Source: Penaeicola halotolerans (GTDB taxonomy: Bacteria > Bacteroidota > Bacteroidia > Cytophagales > Cyclobacteriaceae). Taken from it: a stretch of 64,000 bases of DNA. The position numbers and the translations under genes are program-made. Under the pieces are notes generated by a model, which searched no databases, was not told the DNA's origin, and saw only the letters and a list, made by a program, of their open reading frames with translations. Positions within the stretch are counted from its first letter, which is position 1. Each line of letters begins with the position of its first letter. Below are positions 54,681-63,600 of the stretch, piece by piece. The stretch is taken from positions 160,849-224,848 of the forward strand of contig NZ_JAEAGO010000005.1 of the NCBI RefSeq assembly GCF_016464625.1. Reading direction: 5' to 3'.

Positions 54681-57600
54681 GTGATCGTAGCTGGCGTGAT
54701 CTCTAGGTCTGCTGTCAAGACTAGCGTTGTATAGTTAGACCCCGTGATAGTAGCAGTTACCTCTTGCGTACCGATATCCGTTCTACCATTATTAGCATAG
54801 CTAACTGTTGTACCTGTTGGCAATGTACCTGTGATCTCTAGGGATTTTTCCGTGCCATCATAAGTGAAGATGCCATCTTCGAAAGTGATCCCTGTGATCG
54901 TAGCTGGCGTAATCGTCAGATCCGCTGTCAAGACTAGGGTCGTGTAGTTAGCCCCTGTGATCGTAGCGGTTACCTCTTGCGTACCGATATCCGTTCTACC
55001 ATTATTGGTATAGCTCACTGTTGTACCTGTTGGCAATGTACCCGTGATCGCTAGGGATTTTTCTGAGCCATCATAAGTAAAGCTGGCGTCTTCGAAGGTT
55101 ACCCCTGTGATCGTAGCTGGCGTGATCGTCAGATCAGCTGTCAAGACCAGAGTCGTATAATTAGCCCCCGTGATCGTAGCCGTCACCTCTTGTGTCCCTA
55201 CATCTGTTCTACCATTATTGGTATAGCTAACTGTTGTACCTGTTGGCAATGTACCTGTGATCGCTAGGGATTTTTCTGAGCCATCATAAGTAAAGCTGGC
55301 AGCCTCAAAGGTGATTCCTGTGATCGTAGCTGGCGTGATCGTAAAGTCAGCACCTGTAAAGTCAATGCTGTAATTGGCATTAGCTACTAAACTACCTTGA
55401 TTGATCACATAAGTACCTACATCTTCTCCTGCTACTCTAGCTAATGTACCTGACAGTAAGCTAACATCATCTCCCGTAGCAAAACCAGTAGCAGTATAAG
55501 TGAACACAGGGTCCGTTGTACCAAAGACTTTTTCTTGGTTAGGATCTACGGTGACTGTTAGCGTGGCTGGGGTGATCGTAAAATCAGCACTTATAAAGTC
55601 TATCATGTAATTTGGCCCAGCATCCAAAGTCCCCAAATTGATTGTATAGGTTCCGACATCTTCTCCTGCCACTCTAGTTAAGGCTCCTGTAAGGATGCTT
55701 TCATCATCTCCTCCTTCAAAACCAGTAGCCGTATAAGTGAAGATAGGATCGGCATCACCATACACTTTATTTTGGTCTGCATCGGCAGTGATGGTTAAGG
55801 TCTTTTTAGCCGTAGTAAAAATCACTTCATCTCCGTATGTAGTAATACCATTTTGATTGGTACTGTATGCTTTTACATAATAAGTTGTATTTAAATCCAA
55901 TCCTGTGACTAGCTCGGAAAATGAGTTACCCGCTAAAGTCATTACTACCTTAGCATCTGAAATATCTGGGTTAGCAGTAGTGGAATAAACAATTCCTGAT
56001 TCTTGTGCACAATCCAAGGCATTCAGTAATTCCCCTCCCAACACAGCATTTGAAAAACTGATAGAAGATGGAGTGGAAGTAGTAAGCTGTATTGGTAATG
56101 GTTCAGTTATATCAATTGACTTGGTAATGGAACAGCCATCTGCATCTGTAATTTTCACTGAATAGTTCCCAGCAGAAAGCCCATTCACCATAGCAGAAGA
56201 TGGCCCATGATCCCATTCATAAGTAAAAGGAGCTAGACCTTCACTTGGAGTTACATCAATTGAGCCATCAGACCCACCGTTGCAAGTTACATTAGTAGAA
56301 ACAAGATCAACTTCCAGTATATTAACCTCAATGAGATTGGTTCTGGTCAAGGTTCTACTACAGCCATCCAAATCCCGCACAGTAAGCGAAACCGTATAAA
56401 GTCCAGCACTTGTATACTCATGTGTTGGATTAAGTTGGGTTGAACTTGTCCCATCTCCAAAATTCCATAAGTAACTAATTATCGGAGACCCTGAGCTAGA
56501 ACTATTTGTAAATGATACTGAAAGAGGCCCACATCCTTCGGTAACATCCTGAGTGAAATCTACATCTGGACCGATCACCTGAATTAAATTCGAAGAAGTC
56601 TTTGTATCCGTACAACTAGTTCCAGAATTTATGCTGAGTGAAACAGTAAACGTTCCAGGAGACTGATAGGTATGCGTAGGGTTCTGTTCAGTAGATGTGG
56701 TGCCATCTCCAAAATCCCAAGTCCAACTAGTAGCCCCGTCAGACATATCCTCAAATTCCACCGTTAGTGGCCCACACCCAAATGACCCGTTTGAATCAAA
56801 GTCAGCAGAAATAAGTTGATTTGAGAATACTTTTTCTATGACTGAAGAACATCCAGTAACTGAATTACTTGCGGTCAGGCGAACTGTGAACTCCCCAAAA
56901 GAAGTGTAGGAATAGATAGGGTTTTCAGCAGTACTTGTTGCTCCATTTCCAAATTCCCAGAGCCAAGTGTCCGCATCTGTAGAACTGTCGGTAAAGAATA
57001 CTGTAGCCGGGCTGGAGCAAGCACTAGAAGGGCTTATGGTGAAATTAGCTACTGTAGTACATGCTACTGGTAAAATAGTCAGCTCCGCAGTCAAAATCAA
57101 GGTCGTGTAATTAGCTCCTGATACTACAGCAGTCGCTTCCTGAGTACCCGCACTACTTCGTGTGTTATTTGAATAGCTAGCTGATACACCTGCTGGAAGC
57201 GTACCTGTGATAGTCAAGGATTTAGCTGTTCCATCAAAGTCAAAGCTGGCATCTTCGAAAGTAATCCCAGTGATGGTCGCAGGAGTAATCGTAAAGACTG
57301 CTGGATTTAGAACAAAATTATAATCTGGTCCAGCACTTAAATTACCCAAATTAAAGGCATAAGTCCCTACATTCTCTCCAGGGGCTCTAGAAAGGGCTCC
57401 GGTCAAGATAGAATCATCATCCCCAAGATTAAAACCACTTACTGTATAGGTGAATGAGGCTGGATCTACAGCACCAAATACTTTTTGTTGATTAGCTGTT
57501 GGGGTAATGGTCAAAATACTAAGGACTTCGTTCACAGTAATCGTAAATGTATCCGAATCCGTAAGAGCTCCCCCTGAACCAGAGAATCCTCGATCATTTG

Positions 57601-59452
57601 TGGTTATTGAAATGCTTGCCGCACCATTGTAGCCAGTGTTTGGAGTGAAGATCAATCCATTCAATGCGCTATTAATAGCTGCGATTGTACCTTGGAAAAC
57701 CATGGATGAATTATTTACTCCTGTTCCAGTGGTGAATGTGAGACCTGCGATACCTGAAAGCTCTAACAAACCATTAGTAGCTGACAAGGATACTTCTATG
57801 ACTGCTCCACCGGCATCCACATCGCTTACGCTGATCAAGTTACTATTGGCACTTGAAAAAATAAGGGATGTATTTTGATCAATTTCTTGAGCACCAGGAA
57901 CCGTATTAACTGGCGCATCATTGACTGCAGTGACATTGATATTTACACTTGCTGCATCAGCCAATGCTCCCCCACCTCCTGTATTCCCATTATCATTGAT
58001 GTTGATAGCCAAGGTCACATCGGAGGTTGAGTTCAATGCTGTGGTAAAAGTCAAGTTACCTGCTGAAATGAATGTATTGATATCGTTGATAGCACCTGTT
58101 AGTATTCTTGAACTTGAGGTACCTCCTACTGTCACACCACCTCCACTGGTGGCAGACAGTGTACCACTAGATACATTAAAAGTTACGGTCACGGCATTTG
58201 ATCCAGCATCTACATCACTAAAAGAAATCCCTGTTAATCCCCCAGGTTCATCTTCAAAGACACTTATAGATGAGGGTCCGCTAATACTTGGAGGATCATT
58301 GAATCCTGCAACAGTGAGTGTAAATGTATCCGTAACTGTCCCGCCACTTCCATCGTTGGCTATTACATCAATGCTTAATGTTCCAACATTCGCATTCAAA
58401 GGTGTGCCACTAAACGTCCTAGTTGCGCCATTAAATGACAACCAAGTAGGAAGTGGCGTACCACCTGACAATTGAGCAGTATAAGTTAAGGCCGTACCTG
58501 CATCAGCATCCGCAAAAGTGTTAAGTGCAAATTGGAAAAAGAATGCTATGTCCTCTGTTGCATTTTGATTTGGAATTGGATTGGCTACTGTTGGAGCATC
58601 ATTTACGTTAGCTACTGTCAGGGAAAAATTATCTGTTACTGTACCTCCATTGCCATCATTTGCTATAACGGTGATACTATATGTCCCTACATTAGCATTT
58701 AAAGGTGTGCCACTAAAAGTCCTCGTAGCAGCATTGAATGACAACCATGCAGGCAGTGGCGTACCTCCTGACAATTGAGCCGTATAGGTTAAAGTCGTAC
58801 CTGCATCCACATCCGCAAAGGTATTAAGCGCAAATTGGAAATTGAATGCTATGTCCTCTGTACCGTTTTGATTTGGAATGGGATTGGCTACTGTAGGTGC
58901 ACTATTCATCGGCCCTGTAATCGCAGTACCATAGGTGAAATCATCTATGGCTACATAAAAATCAGCAGCCTCTATTCTAATTTCATCCACATCATAAAAA
59001 TCGGGATCACTCGCAAATGATTGCACTCCATTGAAAACAATTGTTTTTGGATCCCCAATAGGATTTCCATTTTTGTATCCTCTGATTGTACCTGATGTAG
59101 AGGTATTTAGTCCCCCTGGATCTCTATTAAATATCCATATCTCTCTAAACTGAAACTCTGATCCTCCATCTCTAGTAATAGTCCACCTTGTAAGTGCTCC
59201 TAGATCCAAATTACCATCGATCAGAGCCACTGAACCTCCTGACCCAGCACCACTAGTAAAGCCTATATTATATGGACTAGCTGGATTCAAATTTGAAGCA
59301 AAAGTAAAACCTTCATAAGAGATGGACTTTATTGCACCAATAGCTGGTGGATTTTCAAAATCAATCACAGTAACCTGTGCATTCCCTTGAATTGTGAAAC
59401 CAAAGGTTAGTAAGCCCAGCACAGCTAGGCAACGTAGTAAAAATTTGTTCAT
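53651..59452 (-). CDS. giant T9SS type B surface adhesin with PIG, PKD, SprB and MBG repeats
   Basis: 1933 residues from the ATG at 59452 (an upstream ATG at 59515 precedes the signal peptide MNKFLLRCLAVLGLLTF). N-terminal jelly-roll-like domain (about 25-175), two dystroglycan/PIG repeats (APTVANPIPNQ), two cadherin-like units, an MBG block, three PKD domains (WEFGNGATSTAENPIYSY and two more), one SprB repeat (TCNGGSDGSIDVTPSEGLAPF), an FN3-like unit, two MBG and four tandem 213-bp MBG-like units, and a last cadherin-like unit. The C-terminus (VPNTITPDGDGKNDAW..NGNVLIL) is the type B CTD of gliding/adhesin proteins. Secreted by T9SS with the PorP/SprF partner downstream. Confidence 0.9.
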   Translation of the reverse strand: MNKFLLRCLAVLGLLTFGFTIQGNAQVTVIDFENPPAIGAIKSISYEGFTFASNLNPASPYNIGFTSGAGSGGSVALIDGNLDLGALTRWTITRDGGSEFQFREIWIFNRDPGGLNTSTSGTIRGYKNGNPIGDPKTIVFNGVQSFASDPDFYDVDEIRIEAADFYVAIDDFTYGTAITGPMNSAPTVANPIPNQNGTEDIAFNFQFALNTFADVDAGTTLTYTAQLSGGTPLPAWLSFNAATRTFSGTPLNANVGTYSITVIANDGNGGTVTDNFSLTVANVNDAPTVANPIPNQNATEDIAFFFQFALNTFADADAGTALTYTAQLSGGTPLPTWLSFNGATRTFSGTPLNANVGTLSIDVIANDGSGGTVTDTFTLTVAGFNDPPSISGPSSISVFEDEPGGLTGISFSDVDAGSNAVTVTFNVSSGTLSATSGGGVTVGGTSSSRILTGAINDINTFISAGNLTFTTALNSTSDVTLAININDNGNTGGGGALADAASVNINVTAVNDAPVNTVPGAQEIDQNTSLIFSSANSNLISVSDVDAGGAVIEVSLSATNGLLELSGIAGLTFTTGTGVNNSSMVFQGTIAAINSALNGLIFTPNTGYNGAASISITTNDRGFSGSGGALTDSDTFTITVNEVLSILTITPTANQQKVFGAVDPASFTYTVSGFNLGDDDSILTGALSRAPGENVGTYAFNLGNLSAGPDYNFVLNPAVFTITPATITGITFEDASFDFDGTAKSLTITGTLPAGVSASYSNNTRSSAGTQEATAVVSGANYTTLILTAELTILPVACTTVANFTISPSSACSSPATVFFTDSSTDADTWLWEFGNGATSTAENPIYSYTSFGEFTVRLTASNSVTGCSSVIEKVFSNQLISADFDSNGSFGCGPLTVEFEDMSDGATSWTWDFGDGTTSTEQNPTHTYQSPGTFTVSLSINSGTSCTDTKTSSNLIQVIGPDVDFTQDVTEGCGPLSVSFTNSSSSGSPIISYLWNFGDGTSSTQLNPTHEYTSAGLYTVSLTVRDLDGCSRTLTRTNLIEVNILEVDLVSTNVTCNGGSDGSIDVTPSEGLAPFTYEWDHGPSSAMVNGLSAGNYSVKITDADGCSITKSIDITEPLPIQLTTSTPSSISFSNAVLGGELLNALDCAQESGIVYSTTANPDISDAKVVMTLAGNSFSELVTGLDLNTTYYVKAYSTNQNGITTYGDEVIFTTAKKTLTITADADQNKVYGDADPIFTYTATGFEGGDDESILTGALTRVAGEDVGTYTINLGTLDAGPNYMIDFISADFTITPATLTVTVDPNQEKVFGTTDPVFTYTATGFATGDDVSLLSGTLARVAGEDVGTYVINQGSLVANANYSIDFTGADFTITPATITGITFEAASFTYDGSEKSLAITGTLPTGTTVSYTNNGRTDVGTQEVTATITGANYTTLVLTADLTITPATITGVTFEDASFTYDGSEKSLAITGTLPTGTTVSYTNNGRTDIGTQEVTATITGANYTTLVLTADLTITPATITGITFEDGIFTYDGTEKSLEITGTLPTGTTVSYANNGRTDIGTQEVTATITGSNYTTLVLTADLEITPATITGITFDDVSFTYDGTEKSLAITGALPTGTSVSYTNNSRTDVGTQEVTATITGSNYTTLVLTADLEITQATPTLSWEDITATFGAADLSLTAPSSTSTGAFTYNIADTQVAVLTGDVLSLRGLGTTTITASQAATTNYTAGTVSITLTVINAGPTAISISRTVFAANQDPNTPVATLSTTDADDTQHTYFLVMGAGDTDNEFFNIIDNGLYLNTAQLQALAGKSSVNIRIRSVDPAGNFLEQAFTLTREEPSVEEIFVPNTITPDGDGKNDAWIIPDLIHLPDVRIIVVDRDGRTIFETRDPSKAWDGLKDMQGASVNRGVYYYIIEIMENGRKRVLNGNVLIL
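54468..55319. repeat. four tandem 213-bp MBG-like units
   Basis: The landmark GTGATCGTAGCTGGCGT recurs at 54681, 54894, 55107 and 55320, exactly 213 bases (71 codons) apart. Each unit encodes TGITFEDASFTYDGTEKSL-type sequence. In-frame, so copy-number change keeps the gene open. Confidence 0.9.
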
Positions 59453-59638
59453 AAAAGATGATTTGGTGATATAAGTATACCTTGTTGGTATTATTTGGCT
59501 CATCACCAAATACAATTTCCCTCAAAATTCCCTATTTTCAGCAAGTTACATTTTAGTTAAATTAAATTACAAAATATATGACACATAATTTTTCTAGTAT
59601 TTAAGTGGTTAAATCTTATCTATTGCCTATTGTAATTC

Positions 59639-60668
59639 TCATAAGACTAATACATTCCCATTCAGTACGCGCTTGCGACCATTCTCCATGATCTCAATGA
59701 TGTAGTAGTACACGCCCTTGTTGACGCTTGCTCCTTGCATGTCTTTCAGACCATCCCATGCTTTGCTTGGGTCTCTGGTCTCAAAGATGGTACGACCATC
59801 TCTGTCCACTACTATGATGCGCACATCAGGTAAGTGTATCAAGTCTGGGATGATCCAAGCATCGTTTTTACCATCTCCATCTGGGGTGATCGTATTCGGC
59901 ACAAAGACCTCCTCAACTGATGGTGCTTCTCTAGTCAGGGTAAATGTCTGCTCGAAGAAGTTACCCGCTGGGTCAACGGATCTTATCCTGATGTTTACTG
60001 AGCTCTTTCCTGCCAGTGCTTGTAGTTGAGCCGTGTTTAAGTAAAGCCCATTATCAATGATATTGAAGAACTCATTGTCTGTATCACCGGCTCCCATCAC
60101 TAGGAAGTAGGTGTGCTGCGTATCATCTGCATCAGTCGTACTCAAGGTAGCTACAGGCGTATTCGGATCTTGATTGGCCGCAAAGACTGTTCTGCTGATA
60201 CTGATAGCCGTTGGGCCAGCATTGATCACTGTCAGTGTGATGCTTACCGTACCTGCTGTATAGTTTGTCGTAGCGGCTTGACTTGCTGTGATAGTCGTAG
60301 TACCCAATCCTCTTAAGCTTATAGTATTTCCAGTTACTATCGCTACTTGTGTATCGGCAATGCTGTAAGTAAAGGCTCCCGTACTCGTTGAGCTAGGTGG
60401 GGTCAAACTAAAGTCTGCTGCTCCAAAGGTGGCGGTAATATCTTCCCATGTTAGAGTAGGAGTCGCTGGCGTGATCATTAGGTCAGCTGTTAGTACCAAA
60501 GTAGTATAATTAGACCCAGTGATCGTGGCAGTCACTTCCTGAGTACCCACATCCGTTCTACCATTATTAGCATAGCTGACCGAAGTGCCTGTTGGTAGCG
60601 CACCTGTGATCGCTAAGCTTTTCTCCGTACCATCGTAAGTGAAGCTCGCGTCTTCGAAAGTGATGCCT
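59639..60668. repeat. direct repeat copy B (shared 3' kilobase of the two giant genes)
   Basis: Partner of 53651-54680, same orientation, offset 5988. Recombination between the two would delete or duplicate about 6 kb while leaving a joined open frame. Confidence 0.85.
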
Positions 60669-63600
60669 GTGATCGTAGCTGGCGTAATCGTCAGATCCGC
60701 TGTCAAGACCAGAGTCGTATAATTAGCCCCCGTGATCGTAGCCGTCACTTCCTGCGTACCTGCATCCGTTCTACCATTATTAGCATAGCTAACTGTTGTA
60801 CCTGTTGGTAGCGCACCTGTGATCGCTAAGCTTTTCTCCGTGCCATCGTAGGTGAAGCTTGCATCGGCAAAGGAGATTCCTGTGATCGTAGCTGGCGTGA
60901 TCGTAAAATCAGCACCTGTAAAGTCAATGCTGTAATTGGCATTAGCTGCTAGACTTCCTTGAGTAATTGCATAGGTTCCGACATCTTCTCCTGCTGCTCT
61001 TGCTAATGTACCTGACAGTAAGCTGACATCATCTCCCGTAGCAAAACCTGTAGCCACATAAGTGAATATAGGATCTGTTGTCCCAAAGACTTTTTCTTGT
61101 CCAGCATCTACTGTGATTGTTAGCGTGGCTGGCGTGATATCTGCTGACAGATTAGACAATACTAAGGTGTAGTTTCCTTGGTCTGCCCCTGATAAACTTA
61201 AGCCTGATACTGATACTGGGATAGCTGTTCCTACATTGGCTTGGGCAAAATTCCCTTCTGCTGTGCCTGAAACAGTCACTACATCTGATCCTAATGGTGT
61301 GATAGAAGGCGTGCCTGTCAAGGTAGCCACCGTTGTACCATCATATACCTTGTCCTCAGCAGCTAGGCCTGTAAGTACAAGTTCAGCTGGCGTGATATCC
61401 GCTGTAGCCGTAGGTGCTCCAGATAGGTCTAGCATATAGATGCCAGCATCTGTACCTCCTAGCGTGATATTCGTGATGCTAACTTCCTTGTCTGCGCCTG
61501 CTTGCTTATCAGCAAAACTAAATTCAATACTTTCAATGGTCACATCTTCGGCTCCTAATAAGATACCATCCAATGTCAAAGCATTGCTTGAAACAACTGC
61601 TGTAGCATCTCCATCATAGACTTTATCCGCTATTTCAAATGTTCCTGATAGCGTAAGCTTTGGAGGTAATATCTCGAAACTAGTTTCAGTACTGAAAGCT
61701 CCACCTAAATAGCCATTGTCTATCGCTTGTACCCTCCACTCGAAAGTTTTTCCAGCTAGACTGTCTGCAAAGTTCCAAGTATAGCTGGTTCCTAACTGGG
61801 CATTACCCATAGCTGGCAAGAGTCTCCAACCATCTGCCTCTAGAGCTTGTGGACTAGTCCTATAGTCCGTAGCTCCTTGCTCTCTAACATATACATTGTA
61901 GCTGAGAGAAGTACTAGGGGTACTATTATCCGTAGCCGCATCCCAGCTCAAGGTCACTTGTTTATTTATGGCATCTATTGTAGTTGCTAGATTTGTTGGG
62001 GCACTTGGTGCTGCATAAGTAGTCCCGTTTTCTACAGAATTATTACGATAAATCTTACTGATTCCTTGACCACCTGCTTTTCGACCTGTCAATAAAATGT
62101 CCAAATCCCCATCCCCATCATAATCGCCCCAGGCTACTGAGCCAAAATCTACCCCCTCTAAACCTGCGTCAATAGCTGTAAAAGTTTCATTCCCATTATT
62201 TCGGTAAACCCTGCTGATTCGCAGATTACTTGCAGTTAGACCTGTTAATAAAATATCCAAATCGCCATCCCCATCATAATCCCCCCAAGCTACTGAGGCA
62301 TACCATACCCCTTCTAAGCCTGCGTTGATAGCTGTAAAAGTATCGTCCCCATTATTGCGATAAACCCTACTGATTGGCTGATTACTCGCATCTTGACCAG
62401 TTAATAAAATATCCAAATCGCCATCCCCATCATAATCTCCCCAGGCTGCAGAACTAACATATACCCCTTCTAAACCTGCATTGATAGCTGTAAAAGTGTC
62501 GTCCCCATTATTGCGATAAACCTTACTGATTGGTTGACCACTTGCATTTCGACCTGTTATTAAAATGTCCAAATCACCATCTCCATCATAATCTCCCCAA
62601 GCTACTGAACCAAAATCTACCCCCTCTAAACCTGCGTCAATAGCTGTAAAAGTTTCATCCCCATTATTGCGATAAACCCGACTTATTCTCTGATTACTTG
62701 CATTTCGACCTGTTAATAAAATATCCAAATCGCCATCCCCATCATAATCCCCCCAAGCTACTGAGGCATACCATAACCCTTCTAAGCCTGCGTTGATAGC
62801 TGTAAAAGTATCGTCCCCATTATTGCGATAAACCTTACTGATTGGTTGACCACTTGCATTTCGACCTGTTATTAAAATGTCCAAATCACCATCTCCATCA
62901 TAATCTCCCCAGGCTGCAGAACTAACAATTACCCCTTCTAAACCTGCATTGATAGCTGTAAAAGTGTCGTCCCCATTATTGCGATAAACCCGACTGATTA
63001 GTCCGCTTGAACTAGAACCTGTTAATAAAATGTCCAAATCACCATCTCCATCATAATCTCCCCATGACACTGAGCTATAATCTACCCCCTCTAAAACTGT
63101 AGGGATTTCTTCAAAACTTGGAAGTGAAGGAATAAAACTTTCTGTGGCAGAAAAAGCCCCGCCTAAATAGCCATGATCTATCGCCTGTACCTTCCATTCA
63201 AAAGTCTTTCCAGCTAGACTGTCTGCAAAGTTCCAAGTATAGCTAGTCCCTAACTGGGCATTGCCTAAGGCCGGCAAGAGTCTCCATCCATCTGCCTCTA
63301 GAGCTTGTGGACTAGTGATGTAGTCAGTGGCTCCTTGTTCTCTGATATACACATTATAGCTCAGTGATGCGCTAGGGGTACTATTATCCGTAGCCGCATC
63401 CCAAGTCAAGGTCACTTGTCTATTTACGGTATCTATACTACTGCTTAGATTAGTTGGAGCAATAGGTACTTCATAAGTAGTCCCATTCTCTGACAAATTA
63501 TTTCGATAAATCCTACTTACTCTTTGACCACTTGCATTTCGACCTGTTAATAAAATATCCAAATCACCATCTCCATCATAATCTCCCCAAGCTACTGAAC

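Noticed and set aside
57921-58475. 184-codon open frame antisense to the first giant adhesin gene
   Set aside because: It mirrors repetitive Thr/Ala/Gly-rich coding sequence on the other strand, lacks start context and any recognisable domain, and overlaps a well-supported gene fully.
59453-59638. Search for a promoter, attachment site or inverted repeats between the two giant genes
   Set aside because: AT-rich spacer with near-miss TATATTTTG only (wrong internal spacing); no integrase, terminal repeats or terminator hairpin found.
59718-60029. Open frame with a near-identical copy at 53733-54056, antisense to the giant genes
   Set aside because: The duplication is explained by the conserved sense-strand CTD; antisense conservation follows from it and is not evidence of coding.
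62035-63110. Regularly spaced repeats considered as a CRISPR array
   Set aside because: Units are 156 bases long, contiguous and in frame with a protein; there are no short repeats with unique spacers and no cas genes.
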